Source of the DNA: an uncultured Prochlorococcus sp.
Lineage (GTDB): Bacteria; Cyanobacteriota; Cyanobacteriia; PCC-6307; Cyanobiaceae
Direction of reading: 5' to 3'
NCBI GenBank assembly: GCA_902618335.1
Contig: CACNAI010000012.1
Span: 1 to 32,135 of the forward strand
DNA: 32,135 nt
The position numbers and the translations under genes were made by a program. This document shows, piece after piece, positions 6,833 to 15,592 of the stretch (position 1 is the first letter of the stretch; each line of letters opens with the position of its first letter). The notes under the pieces are model-generated. The model was not told the origin of the DNA and did not search any database. It worked only from the letters and a program-made list of their open reading frames with translations.

Positions 6833-8050
6833 TTAAAAGTTTTTCTCCCACATTTTAGAAATTTCGAAACATATTTTTTCTTTGCCAGAAATACTCAGAA
6901 AAGGTTTTGAAAGATACTTATTAGTTAATTTAAGAATATCTAACGAAGATATTGCATTTATTTTTGAATTTAAAGCGATCCCAGAAATTGGTGATATACC
7001 ATAACTAATTAATTGTATCTTTCTCTGTAAAATTTCATCTAGTGATTGATTTCCTAATAGAAAAGAACCTTTTAGTTTTTCTTTTGCTAAAAATATTTCA
7101 GCATCAGTTAATTGATTAAATAGTAAATCTTGCCATAGTGTTGATAAAAGTTCAAAAGCAAAAAGGGCCTGTTTATTAGATACTGATAAATAAATTAAAA
7201 ATGGTGCATTTCCAATCCTTAGAGGATAATGAACGCCTAAATCGTAAGTAATACCATGTTTTTCTCTGAAAAGTTTAAATAAAGTAGCGCTCATTCCATA
7301 GGATAAGTATGACTCCAAAACCTTAAGAGGTAAATATTCACTACTTCTTCTCGAGCAAGTTTGGTTCCCCATCATTATTATTGTTTGATTTGAATCATTA
7401 TCAATGTAATCAAATCTATCCGTAGGACTTAAATTATGATTTACATGTCCTGATTTTTCTTTTGGGATTTTTTTTTCTAATATTCCAAAATTTTCTCCAT
7501 TTATTTCAGGATTATTTGAAATTAAATACTTTTCTCTATTTTTAAAATTTTTAAACTCTACCAAAACGTCGTTATAGGTGATCTTTGAGACATCATTTAT
7601 ATTTCCAATTGTGTTGAAAGCATAAGGATGACTTGAGTAAACGATTTTTCTCCATTTTTCAAAACATATATTGAATGGATTCTCTTTATCTTTTTTAATG
7701 TGATTAATAGAAGATTTTTTTACTTTTTTAAATTCAGTTTCAGAGAGAATTGGTTTATTAGTTATTAAATCTAATAAAGGGAATAATTTGGTGAAATGTT
7801 CATTCAAAGATTTAATGCTTATTGAAATACCATCTTCAAATATTTCTTGATTTAATTCTCCTCCATAGGACTCAATATAATCACTGAGAGTGTAATTACT
7901 AAAACCTTCACATCCTCTGGTAAGTAATGAACAAAGGATCTTGTTTACCCCTTTTTTGCTCGTACTATCCATATCACTTCCCCCCTTAATCCAAATTGAG
8001 GCAATAGAAAAATTTCTTTTTTTGTTATTTAAAAAATATCTTTTTATCAT
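6833..8050 (-). CDS. M16 peptidase-like protein without the zinc motif (405 aa)
   Basis: The fold is that of M16 (insulinase/processing peptidase) proteins. The N-terminal region has the family layout (IASIWIKGGSDMDSTSKKGV, then LSDYIESYGGEL), but the HxxEH motif is replaced by KILCSLLTRG, so it should not cleave peptides. The C-terminal half keeps the conserved arginine/tyrosine block (FKLFREKHGITYDLGVHYPL) used in substrate binding. Its start overlaps the stop of the active M16 gene by 4 bases. This suggests an obligate pair of one catalytic and one non-catalytic subunit, as in other bacterial and mitochondrial M16 heterodimers. Confidence 0.85.
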   Translation of the reverse strand: MIKRYFLNNKKRNFSIASIWIKGGSDMDSTSKKGVNKILCSLLTRGCEGFSNYTLSDYIESYGGELNQEIFEDGISISIKSLNEHFTKLFPLLDLITNKPILSETEFKKVKKSSINHIKKDKENPFNICFEKWRKIVYSSHPYAFNTIGNINDVSKITYNDVLVEFKNFKNREKYLISNNPEINGENFGILEKKIPKEKSGHVNHNLSPTDRFDYIDNDSNQTIIMMGNQTCSRRSSEYLPLKVLESYLSYGMSATLFKLFREKHGITYDLGVHYPLRIGNAPFLIYLSVSNKQALFAFELLSTLWQDLLFNQLTDAEIFLAKEKLKGSFLLGNQSLDEILQRKIQLISYGISPISGIALNSKINAISSLDILKLTNKYLSKPFLSISGKEKICFEISKMWEKNF

Positions 8051-9312
8051 TTACCAGGGTATGCAACTAAAGTGAATTTATCTCCACCTAAATATTTTAT
8101 AATCTCTTTGAAGTTATCCAAGTCATTCCAGTATTTTAAATGACTTTCTAAATTATTAATTGAAGATTTTCTACCCCAAAGGAGTTCATTACCAAAAAAC
8201 GAAGAGAGCTGTGTCGATGTTTCTAAATTAAAGATGTAATTGCTTTTCACAATATTTACAGATTTATTTATTTCTTCCAAAGTTAAGGCCTTATAATTTA
8301 AAACATCATCTATTATCTCATTAATTTTCTTTTCTACTAAAAAAATATCTTTGGATTCGCAACTTGCTTCTAATATAAATAAACCACCTAATTCCCCGGC
8401 GTTTACATCTACATATACTGATTCAACAAGATTACTATCTTCTTTTAAAAATTTTACTAACCTGCTGTTTCTTCCTACAGAGAGTATTGATGCTAATATT
8501 TCTAGTCCAATAATATTTTTTTGGTCATTGAGGTTTGGGATAAACCAAGCCATAAAAATTCTTGAAAACTCTAAATTATCAAACTTAATTAACTCTCTCC
8601 CATGCCTTATTTTTACTGAGGGTTTATTTTTTTTTATATTTATTAAATTTGAATCTTTATAGTTTAGATTTTTATTTATCTCAGATAGATCACTTTCTTC
8701 AAAAATTTTATAAATTTCTTCAGAGAGATGCCCAGCAATTGCAATACAAATTTTTTCGGTAGTGTAATGTTTACTATGAAATTTTTCAAGGTCATTTATC
8801 TCTAAGTTTTTAATACTTTGTTCAGTTCCCAGAATCGAATTGGCATAAATCGGACTTAGCCAAACCCTTTTCAAAAAATAATTAAATAAACTTTCTTCAG
8901 GCTGATCATTTTGTTGTTTTATTTCATCAATAACTACCCCCTTTTCTTTTATAAATTCATCAGGATTAAAATTTGGAGAAACTATAATATTTGTCAAAAG
9001 AGCTAATGATTCTCTAAAGTTATTTGGTGGAACAAGGACGTGGTAATGTACATCATCGTAACCTGTTGAAGCGTTGCTTAATCCGCCAAGTGATTCAATT
9101 TTATAGTCAAATTCACCTGGCATTATTTTATTAGATCCCTTAAAAATCATATGCTCTAGAAAATGAGCAGTGCCGTTTTTATCAACCTCCTCAAATGAAG
9201 AACCTGCTTTGCACCAAATATCAATGCTTATAAGCGGTAATTCTTTATTATCCACAAACACACATTTAGTTTTGCTTGAATGGGTATAGTAGTGTACGTC
9301 TCCTACATTCAT
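8047..9312 (-). CDS. M16 family zinc peptidase, catalytic subunit (421 aa)
   Basis: This has the inverted zinc motif HFLEH (50-54) with catalytic Glu53, and the third ligand Glu130 in GVVIDEIKQQ, 76 residues further on as the family requires. Preceding residues GTAHFLEHMIFKGS are classic M16B. The C-terminal domain spans about 210-421. The protein has no signal peptide and is probably cytoplasmic. The related partner gene follows with a 4-base overlap and lacks the zinc motif. Substrate unknown; relatives process presequences or degrade small peptides. It diverges from pcyA, with 41 bases between starts. Confidence 0.9.
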   Translation of the reverse strand: MNVGDVHYYTHSSKTKCVFVDNKELPLISIDIWCKAGSSFEEVDKNGTAHFLEHMIFKGSNKIMPGEFDYKIESLGGLSNASTGYDDVHYHVLVPPNNFRESLALLTNIIVSPNFNPDEFIKEKGVVIDEIKQQNDQPEESLFNYFLKRVWLSPIYANSILGTEQSIKNLEINDLEKFHSKHYTTEKICIAIAGHLSEEIYKIFEESDLSEINKNLNYKDSNLINIKKNKPSVKIRHGRELIKFDNLEFSRIFMAWFIPNLNDQKNIIGLEILASILSVGRNSRLVKFLKEDSNLVESVYVDVNAGELGGLFILEASCESKDIFLVEKKINEIIDDVLNYKALTLEEINKSVNIVKSNYIFNLETSTQLSSFFGNELLWGRKSSINNLESHLKYWNDLDNFKEIIKYLGGDKFTLVAYPGK

Positions 9313-9353
9313 TTAAAGCCTCTCTTTAAAATCTATTTTGGTACTTTTTAGCC

Positions 9354-10079
9354 TTGTTGTCTGAATCTTTTACTAAAACAAAATTAAAAGACCCTCTTAT
9401 TTTGGACTTGTTACAAAATATTAGAGATCATAGATCGATGCTTGAGGATCTAGAGATTATAAAAGTCGATCCAAGTCTTATTAATATAATTTCAAACGAA
9501 ATAGGCAGAGAACTCTATATAGAAAATGAATTTCATAAAGCAAAAGGATTTAGAAAGTTGCATATTGAAGTAGCAGAATTTTCAAAGAATCTTAAAATCT
9601 TACACTGCGTTTTTTTCCCTGACCCAAGGTTTGATATCCCAATTTTTGGGATGGATTTAGTAAAAATAAATGAAATTGTTTCTGCTGCTATTGTTGATTT
9701 ATCACCGGCATCTCAAAATCAAGGTGTTAAATACGAAAAAGCTCTTTCTGAAGTTGATAAAAGTTCTTTCACCTCATTGAGAGAAGTTCCTAACTGGGGG
9801 GAAATTTTCTCTAAAAATGTTTTTTTTGCTTCTTTAAAAAGTAATTCTGAAAAAAATGATTTTTGCAGAGTTGTTGATCAATACCTCTCTATTTTGATCA
9901 AATTAAGTAAGGACGCTACACCTGAACTTAATGAGGAAATTATTCAAGAGAGAATAGATTATCAAAAAAATTATTGTGTTCAACAGATGAAAAACGAGAA
10001 GACCAGCATGGTTCTTTTAAAATACTTTAATGAAAAATGGGTCAATAAATATATAAAAACAGTTCTCTTCGATTTTTAA
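9354..10079 (+). CDS. pcyA: Phycocyanobilin:ferredoxin oxidoreductase PcyA
   Basis: PcyA reduces biliverdin IXalpha to phycocyanobilin in two two-electron steps using ferredoxin. The family core is clear: [32 protein letters not shown]. Residues equivalent to the Synechocystis catalytic Glu76, His88 and Asp105 fall at Glu72, His84 and Asp101, with the same spacing (12 and 17). 241 residues is normal. The start is TTG at 9354 (a second TTG follows directly); no ATG fits. The TAA stop overlaps the ATG of the devB-like gene (TAATG), so the two are probably co-transcribed. High-light Prochlorococcus has no phycobilisomes, so the use of the bilin here is unclear. Confidence 0.92.
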   Translation: MLSESFTKTKLKDPLILDLLQNIRDHRSMLEDLEIIKVDPSLINIISNEIGRELYIENEFHKAKGFRKLHIEVAEFSKNLKILHCVFFPDPRFDIPIFGMDLVKINEIVSAAIVDLSPASQNQGVKYEKALSEVDKSSFTSLREVPNWGEIFSKNVFFASLKSNSEKNDFCRVVDQYLSILIKLSKDATPELNEEIIQERIDYQKNYCVQQMKNEKTSMVLLKYFNEKWVNKYIKTVLFDF

Positions 10080-10993
10080 TGAAATTAAAAACTCTTAAAA
10101 ATTTATTTATTTATTTTTTATTATTTACACCATTATCTCTTGGGATTATTTCCTGTTCTGGCAATAATAAATCTAATTCAAAACTTAAAGAGGAAATAAC
10201 TGCAGATATTACTCCGGCAATCAGAGCTGTTGCAGCACTAGGTCAACTTTCTCCTTCGGGTGAGATTAGGCAATTGGCAGCGCCGATAAGTCAACTTGGC
10301 TCGTCCCCTCGAGTTGTCGAAATTTTAGTGAAAGAGGGAGATTTTGTAAAAAAAGGCGATATCCTCGCAATTTTTGAAAATAGAGAAAAGTTGATTTCTG
10401 ACCTTGAAAGAAATGAAAATCTAATTAATACTATTAACGATGAAATTGTCCTCAAGAAAGATCAAATTCAAAGATATGAATTAGCTTTGAGCAAAGATGC
10501 ATATTCTTTTGTGCAATTTTCGCAGAGAAAAGATGAATTATTAAAATTACAAAAACAAAAAATAAACCTTATCGGAGAACAAAAAAATATCAAGATAGAT
10601 TTATTTAATTCAAAACTAAGGAGTCCAATTGATGGTTTTATCCTTGAAATAAACACGAGAGTTGGTGAAAGGCCTAAGAGTGAAGGGATCTTGGATATTG
10701 GTTCTAGTCAAAAAATGGAAGCTTTGATAGAGGTTTATGAATCTGATATCGATAGAGTCTTTATCTCTCAGAATGTTGAACTAAGCAGTGAGAATGGAGG
10801 TTTTCAGAAAAATCTTAAAGGAAAGGTAGTTAGGATTAGCCCGCAAGTAAAACAAAGAAAAGTTTTATCTACTGATCCAACTGGGGACGCTGATTCGCGA
10901 ATTATTGAGGTACTAGTAAAACTAGATCAAGATTCTATTGATATCGTGCAAAATTATGCAGGAATGAAAGTGATTGCTAAATTTATTCCTTGA
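10079..10993 (+). CDS. devB: HlyD/DevB-type membrane fusion protein
   Basis: This is the periplasmic adaptor of a DevBCA-type efflux system that links an inner-membrane ABC exporter to an outer-membrane TolC-like channel. The N-terminus is a signal anchor with a lipoprotein-like site (LGIISCS, Cys26), weaker than a consensus lipobox. Then come a lipoyl-like half (VKEGDFVKKGDILAIFENRE at about 92-111), a coiled-coil hairpin of charged heptads (about 112-172), the second lipoyl half (LRSPIDGFILEINTRVGE) and a beta-barrel C-terminus. It starts inside the pcyA stop codon and overlaps devC by 4 bases. Length 304 is short for the family, mostly in the coiled coil. Confidence 0.85.
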   Translation: MKLKTLKNLFIYFLLFTPLSLGIISCSGNNKSNSKLKEEITADITPAIRAVAALGQLSPSGEIRQLAAPISQLGSSPRVVEILVKEGDFVKKGDILAIFENREKLISDLERNENLINTINDEIVLKKDQIQRYELALSKDAYSFVQFSQRKDELLKLQKQKINLIGEQKNIKIDLFNSKLRSPIDGFILEINTRVGERPKSEGILDIGSSQKMEALIEVYESDIDRVFISQNVELSSENGGFQKNLKGKVVRISPQVKQRKVLSTDPTGDADSRIIEVLVKLDQDSIDIVQNYAGMKVIAKFIP

Positions 10994-12165
10994 TGAGTTT
11001 TTCTTTTCTTAAATTCAGAAAAATACCATTAGCTTGGTTGTTACTAACTAGGCAACCATTAAGGCTTGCAGTAGCAATAGCTGGTATAAGTTTTGCAGGG
11101 ATTTTGATGTTTATGCAATTAGGTTTCAGAGATGGTTTATTCGATACTAGCGTAACTATTCATAAACTTTTAGATGCGGATCTTGTTTTGATAAGTCCAA
11201 GATCGAAAAGTTCTATTAGCATGAGTGGATTTCCAAAAAGAAGGCTTATTCAAACTCTAGCATTAGAAGATGTTGAAAAAACGGCTCCCGTTAATCTAAA
11301 TTATTTACTTTGGAGAAATCCCGAAAATCTTAAAACCAGATCGATACTTGCATTGGGTTTTAATCCTTCCGACTCACTTCTTTTAGATAATGGATTCTCA
11401 AGTAAAGCTTATAAATTGAGAAATCCATCAAGAGTTCTTTTTGATAGTCTATCTAGACCTGAATTTGGACCAATTGAGGAATGGTTTTTATCAGAAAAAA
11501 AAGTTGAGACTGAGGTTGCTGGTAAAAGAGTAATTGTTGAAGGCCTAGTGGAACTGGGACCATCTTTTGGTGCAGATGGCAATTTGATAACTAGCCGAGA
11601 AACCTTCTTAAGACTTTTTCCTGCTAATCCTCCTGGTAGTATAGAAATTGGTTTGGTAAAGCTAAAAAAAGGATCTGATCCTGATTTAATTTCAAGAATA
11701 TTAAATAACTCTCTCCCAAATGATGTTCGTGTTCTTACAAAAAATCAATTTATAGAATTTGAAAAGGATTATTGGAAAAATAGTACTGCAATAGGTTTTA
11801 TATTTAGTTTGGGAGCATTGATGGGTTTTGTTGTAGGGTGTGTTGTCGTTTATCAAATTCTTTATAGTGACGTTACAGACCATCTGCCAGAGTATGCTAC
11901 CTTATTGGCAATGGGTTATAGACTTAAGTCCCTTTTCTTTGTGGTAGCTAGAGAGGGTTTTTTGTTAGCATTGTTTGGATATTTACCTGCTTATTTCTCT
12001 GGGCAAGTACTTTACTCTGTCATAAGGAAATCTACCAAACTCCCAATAATAATGGATGCAGATAAAACGATTTTAATTTTTGTATTAGTTTTAGTAATGT
12101 GTATGGGTTCCGCTGCAGTTGCGATGCGTAAATTAGTAGACGCTGATCCTGCCGAAATTTTTTAA
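10990..12165 (+). CDS. devC: DevC-type ABC exporter permease (FtsX/MacB fold)
   Basis: The permease partner of a DevBCA exporter. The MacB-like layout has one N-terminal transmembrane helix (about 27-47, AVAIAGISFAGILMFMQLGF), a large periplasmic domain and three C-terminal helices (about 267-292, 318-339 and 356-376). The opening block PLAWLLLTRQPLRLAVAIAG and the DHLPEYATLLAMGYRLKSLF segment after TM2 are typical of cyanobacterial DevC. 391 residues is the usual length. It overlaps devB by 4 bases and is followed 15 bases later by devA, so all three form one operon with pcyA. An in-frame ATG at 10993 is an alternative start one codon later. Confidence 0.88.
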   Translation: MMSFSFLKFRKIPLAWLLLTRQPLRLAVAIAGISFAGILMFMQLGFRDGLFDTSVTIHKLLDADLVLISPRSKSSISMSGFPKRRLIQTLALEDVEKTAPVNLNYLLWRNPENLKTRSILALGFNPSDSLLLDNGFSSKAYKLRNPSRVLFDSLSRPEFGPIEEWFLSEKKVETEVAGKRVIVEGLVELGPSFGADGNLITSRETFLRLFPANPPGSIEIGLVKLKKGSDPDLISRILNNSLPNDVRVLTKNQFIEFEKDYWKNSTAIGFIFSLGALMGFVVGCVVVYQILYSDVTDHLPEYATLLAMGYRLKSLFFVVAREGFLLALFGYLPAYFSGQVLYSVIRKSTKLPIIMDADKTILIFVLVLVMCMGSAAVAMRKLVDADPAEIF

Positions 12166-12180
12166 TAATTAAAAATAAAT

Positions 12181-12909
12181 ATGGTTAAAGCTAATAAATC
12201 AAAAAACAACTTTAAAAACTTCAAAACAGTCTCAATAAACAATTTGAGTCACTTTTATGGAAAAAATGAGAATAAAAAACAAGTTCTTAATGACGTTAAT
12301 TTAAATATTGATGAAGGAGAGTTGGTTCTTTTAAAAGGACCTTCTGGATGCGGTAAAACGACTCTTTTAACCCTAATTGGTGCCTTGAGAACCTGTCAAA
12401 GTGGTGATTTAACTGTATTAAATAATCAGTTAAATGGAGCATCAAGGAAAACGCGTCAGATTCTTAGAAGAAGTATTGGAATGATTTTTCAAGGTCACAA
12501 TCTTCTGAGATGTTTAACTGCTGAACAAAATGTTCAAATGGGCGCCGATTTAATAAAAGGTTTAACATATTTGCAAAGACGTGAAATTGCACGGAATTGG
12601 TTGACTGCAGTAGGATTAGAAGAACATCATAAAAAGTTGCCTAATGACTTATCTGGGGGGCAGAAACAGAGAGTTGCAATTGCTCGAGCTTTATCTGCTA
12701 ACCCAAAGCTTTTATTAGCTGATGAACCCACTTCTGCTTTAGATAGCGTCACAGGAAGAGAAATAGTAACCCTTTTAAGAAAACTAGCAAAAGAGCAAAA
12801 TTGTTCTGTACTTATGGTTACTCATGATCCAAGAATTTCTGATATGGCAGATAGGATATTAAATATGGAAGATGGTAAAATATTTAGTGCTCATAGTGAG
12901 CTAATATAA
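12181..12909 (+). CDS. devA: DevA-type ABC exporter ATPase
   Basis: This powers the DevBC efflux complex. Walker A GPSGCGKT is at 53-60, Q-loop in MIFQGHNLL (about 101-109), signature LSGGQKQR at 157-164, Walker B LLLADEP at 177-183 followed by the D-loop SALD, and the switch histidine in MVTHDPR. This is the LolD/MacB class of ATPases, which drives mechanotransmission exporters. 242 residues is normal. In filamentous cyanobacteria DevBCA exports heterocyst glycolipids; unicellular Prochlorococcus makes no heterocysts, so the cargo here is another lipid or small molecule, not identifiable from sequence. Confidence 0.92.
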   Translation: MVKANKSKNNFKNFKTVSINNLSHFYGKNENKKQVLNDVNLNIDEGELVLLKGPSGCGKTTLLTLIGALRTCQSGDLTVLNNQLNGASRKTRQILRRSIGMIFQGHNLLRCLTAEQNVQMGADLIKGLTYLQRREIARNWLTAVGLEEHHKKLPNDLSGGQKQRVAIARALSANPKLLLADEPTSALDSVTGREIVTLLRKLAKEQNCSVLMVTHDPRISDMADRILNMEDGKIFSAHSELI

Positions 12910-12927
12910 TTAAAAGCTAAAAATTTC

Positions 12928-13077
12928 ATGTCTAAGAGAAGGAATCTAAAAAAAGAAAAGCAGGAACGTAATCGAGCGTATGCTAGAAAATTCAAAAAAA
13001 GGAAATTAAGAACTGATGGAAGACCTGAAGGCGGAAACGTTACAGGTACAGCAAATAATGGCGGTGCAGCTGATTAG
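12928..13077 (+). CDS. Small basic protein of unknown function (49 aa)
   Basis: ATG at 12928, 18 bases after devA, to TAG at 13077. The first 28 residues are extremely basic (MSKRRNLKKEKQERNRAYAR then KFKKRKLR); the rest is a flexible Gly/Asn/Ala tail (DGRPEGGNVTGTANNGGAAD). This looks like a ribosomal-protein-like or nucleic-acid-binding peptide with a disordered tail. The composition is far from what random AT-rich DNA gives (many Arg, Gly and Ala codons), which supports a real gene. A competing frame at 13016-13210 is a shadow. No family known to me. Confidence 0.65.
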   Translation: MSKRRNLKKEKQERNRAYARKFKKRKLRTDGRPEGGNVTGTANNGGAAD

Positions 13078-13139
13078 CGAATACCTTTTATTTTTAACTT
13101 TTTTGAGTCCAGTACATTATGCATATTTAAGTCGTGATT

Positions 13140-14051
13140 ATGAATGTAAGTATTGTTATACCGACTTACAACAGACTACCTATATTAGAGAAATGTCTAG
13201 TTGCGCTTGAGAATCAAAAATTAAATACAAATATCAGTAATTATGAAGTAATAGTAGTTGATGATGGATCCACTGATGGGACAAGCTCATGGATAAATAA
13301 AAATAAAGATAATCTCCCACACGTTATTCTATTTCAGCAAGAACATGGAGGACCCGCACTAGGAAGAAATCTAGGGGTAATTAAATCTAAATATGAAATA
13401 ATTATATTTATTGATAGTGACCTTATTGTTTTAGATGATTTTATAAATTGCCACGTAGAAAAATTACTTACCTCTTGGAGAAAAAATGATAAAAAATGTT
13501 TTACCTATGGCTCGGTAGTCAATACATCTAATTTTCTAAATCCTCAGAGTGAAAAACATAAAATAATAGACTCTTCTTTTGCTTACTTCGCTACTGGAAA
13601 TGTCGCGATATCAAAAGAATTGATTTTAAGCGTTGGCTTATTTGATACTTCTTTTAGTCTTTACGGTTGGGAGGATTTAGAACTTGGGGAAAGATTAAAA
13701 AAAATTGGGACAAAATTAATTAAATGTCCAAATGCTGTAGGTTTTCATTGGCATCCACCATTTAATTGCGAACAAATAGATTCATTAATAGCTCAAGAAA
13801 AAGAAAGGGCAAAAATGGCTTTAGTGTTTTACAAGAAACATCCAAATTTAAGGGTTAGATTTATGATTCAATTAACTCCTCTTCACAATTTACTATGGCA
13901 AATTCTTTGTTTGGGAGGATTAATCAGTATTGATAAAATCACTCCTTTGTTAAAATTTTTAGTAAATAAAAGACGAAATAGACTTGCACTTGAGATACTT
14001 AGGATACCTCTAAATATGATTTACATTAAACAGTTAACCAAATCAAGATAA
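13140..14051 (+). CDS. Family 2 glycosyltransferase
   Basis: GT-A fold transferase. Counting from ATG 13140, the first beta strand is MNVSIVIPTYNRLPILEKCL, the nucleotide-binding VVDDGSTDG is at 39-47, the metal-binding DXD equivalent is IDSD (91-94), and the acceptor-side block is YGWEDLELGERL (175-186), where WED carries the likely catalytic base. The frame also allows GTG at 13134, two codons earlier. No signal peptide; a weakly hydrophobic stretch near 238-258 may bind the membrane. Donor and acceptor unknown; surface polysaccharide or glycolipid synthesis is most likely. It follows the exporter operon and precedes rpsB. Confidence 0.85.
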   Translation: MNVSIVIPTYNRLPILEKCLVALENQKLNTNISNYEVIVVDDGSTDGTSSWINKNKDNLPHVILFQQEHGGPALGRNLGVIKSKYEIIIFIDSDLIVLDDFINCHVEKLLTSWRKNDKKCFTYGSVVNTSNFLNPQSEKHKIIDSSFAYFATGNVAISKELILSVGLFDTSFSLYGWEDLELGERLKKIGTKLIKCPNAVGFHWHPPFNCEQIDSLIAQEKERAKMALVFYKKHPNLRVRFMIQLTPLHNLLWQILCLGGLISIDKITPLLKFLVNKRRNRLALEILRIPLNMIYIKQLTKSR

Positions 14052-14076
14052 AAAACTTTTAGAAATACGCATCACT

Positions 14077-14085
14077 TGCTAGAAT
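14077..14085 (+). promoter_or_regulatory. Extended -10 promoter element for the rpsB leader
   Basis: TTGCTAGAAT contains TGn-TAGAAT, an extended -10 box (TG at 14077-14078, TAGAAT at 14080-14085). No convincing -35 is visible. Transcription would begin near 14092, about a dozen bases before the first arm of the structured leader, which fits a leader starting there. Inferred from sequence only. Confidence 0.4.
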
Positions 14086-14104
14086 TATTAAAATTAAATC
14101 CACA

Positions 14105-14168
14105 CATCTGACAGTTTCGGGTGATTTAATAACATTAATTCCCCGTCAGATGGAGGCTAACCCGAAAC
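14105..14168 (+). promoter_or_regulatory. Structured rpsB leader: two interleaved perfect inverted repeats (pseudoknot or switch)
   Basis: Arm A CATCTGAC (14105-14112) pairs perfectly with A' GTCAGATG (14145-14152). Arm B GTTTCGGGT (14114-14122) pairs perfectly with B' ACCCGAAAC (14160-14168). The order A-B-A'-B' means the helices cannot nest: they form either an H-type pseudoknot (gaps of 1, 22 and 7 bases) or two mutually exclusive hairpins. A GGAGG lies between A' and B' (14152-14156), overlapping A' by one base, and B' ends 11 bases before the rpsB ATG. Folding should therefore control ribosome access. Ribosomal proteins often regulate their own mRNA, and S2 does so in E. coli; S2 binding here is inference. 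Confidence 0.75.
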
Positions 14169-14179
14169 CCTTTTAAATT

Positions 14180-14884
14180 ATGGCTGTTGTATCACTATCT
14201 GAAATGATGGAAGCTGGTGCTCATTTTGGGCATCAAACTAGACGTTGGAATCCAAAAATGTCTAAGTATATATATTGCGCTAGAAATGGTGTTCATATCA
14301 TCGATCTTGTGAAAACAGCATTATGTATGAACAATGCTTATAAATGGACAAGAAACGCAGCAAAAAGTGGTAAACGTTTCCTTTTCGTCGGGACAAAAAA
14401 ACAAGCATCAGATGTTGTAGCCCAAGAAGCTACTAGGTGCGGAGCTGCATACGTAAATCAAAGATGGCTTGGAGGAATGTTGACTAATTGGACAACAATG
14501 AAAGCTAGGATTGAAAGATTAAAGGATCTAGAAAGAATGGAAAGTAGTGGTTCAATAGCGATGAGGCCAAAAAAAGAAGCTGCGGTCTTAAGGAGAGAAC
14601 TTGAAAGATTACAGAAATACTTAGGCGGGCTTAAGGGCATGAGAAGATTACCCGACGTAGTTGTTTTGGTTGACCAGAGAAGAGAGTCTAATGCAGTATT
14701 AGAAGCTAGGAAATTAGACATCTCATTAGTGTCAATGCTGGATACAAACTGCGATCCAGATTTGTGTGAGGTTCCCATTCCATGTAATGATGATGCCGTT
14801 AGATCTGTGCAACTTATTTTAGGAAGACTTGCAGACGCTATAAATGAGGGCAGAAAGGGTTCTAATTCCGAAAGAAAAAATTAA
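14180..14884 (+). CDS. rpsB: 30S ribosomal protein S2
   Basis: S2 binds late in small-subunit assembly, at the head-body junction, and helps recruit S1. The family opening [20 protein letters not shown] and [11 protein letters not shown] is present, followed by [28 protein letters not shown] and the C-terminal [23 protein letters not shown]. 234 residues is normal. An ATG start lies just after the structured leader. It is followed 47 bases later by tsf, the classic rpsB-tsf pair, so control of the leader would affect both genes. Confidence 0.97.
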   Translation: MAVVSLSEMMEAGAHFGHQTRRWNPKMSKYIYCARNGVHIIDLVKTALCMNNAYKWTRNAAKSGKRFLFVGTKKQASDVVAQEATRCGAAYVNQRWLGGMLTNWTTMKARIERLKDLERMESSGSIAMRPKKEAAVLRRELERLQKYLGGLKGMRRLPDVVVLVDQRRESNAVLEARKLDISLVSMLDTNCDPDLCEVPIPCNDDAVRSVQLILGRLADAINEGRKGSNSERKN

Positions 14885-14931
14885 ATTTCAATTTAAAACT
14901 TACTAATTACTATTTATTTTTATTACTTCAA

Positions 14932-15588
14932 ATGGGAAACATTACAGCAAAACTTGTAAAAGATCTTAGAGACAAGACTGGAGCAGGAATGATGGATTGC
15001 AAAAAAGCACTTAATGAAACTGATGGAAATGTTGATAAAGCTTTGGAATGGTTAAGAAAGAAAGGTATAGCTAGTGCTGAAAAGAAATCGGGAAGAGTTG
15101 CGGCTGAAGGTTCAATTGGTAGTTATATTCATACTGGATCAAGAGTTGGAGTTTTACTAGAGTTAAATTGTGAAACTGATTTTGTGGCGAGAGGTGATAT
15201 TTTTCAATCTCTTTTAAAGGATGTCTCAATGCAAGTAGCAGCTTGCCCAAATGTTGAGTATGTCTCAATTGATGAAATCCCAGAAAATGTTGTAGAAAAA
15301 GAAAAGCAAATTGAAATGGGGCGAGATGATTTATCTGGAAAACCAGAGCAAATTAAAGAAAAAATAGTTGAAGGGAGAATTGCGAAAAGACTAAATGAGT
15401 TGGTTTTGCTTTCACAACCTTATATCAAAGATAGTTCACTGACTGTAGAGGATCTCGTTAAGCAAGCAGCTGCAAAAATTGGGGAAAATATCAAAGTAAG
15501 ACGCTTTACAAGATACACATTGGGTGAAGGTATTGAAAAAAATCAGATGGACTTCGCTGAAGAGGTAGCTTCAATGCAATCAAACTAG
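14932..15588 (+). CDS. tsf: Translation elongation factor Ts
   Basis: EF-Ts is the guanine nucleotide exchange factor that recycles EF-Tu. The N-terminal UBA-like domain holds [21 protein letters not shown] (about 9-29) and [19 protein letters not shown]. The core contains [14 protein letters not shown], the TDFV block that contacts EF-Tu. 218 residues matches the short cyanobacterial form with one main dimerisation domain, without the extra domain of E. coli (283 residues). ATG at 14932. Follows rpsB on the same strand. Confidence 0.96.
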   Translation: MGNITAKLVKDLRDKTGAGMMDCKKALNETDGNVDKALEWLRKKGIASAEKKSGRVAAEGSIGSYIHTGSRVGVLLELNCETDFVARGDIFQSLLKDVSMQVAACPNVEYVSIDEIPENVVEKEKQIEMGRDDLSGKPEQIKEKIVEGRIAKRLNELVLLSQPYIKDSSLTVEDLVKQAAAKIGENIKVRRFTRYTLGEGIEKNQMDFAEEVASMQSN

Positions 15589-15592
15589 TAAA

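Noticed and set aside
13016-13210. 64-residue plus-strand frame between devA and the glycosyltransferase
   Set aside because: It overlaps the better supported 49-residue basic protein and the glycosyltransferase start, and has no family features.
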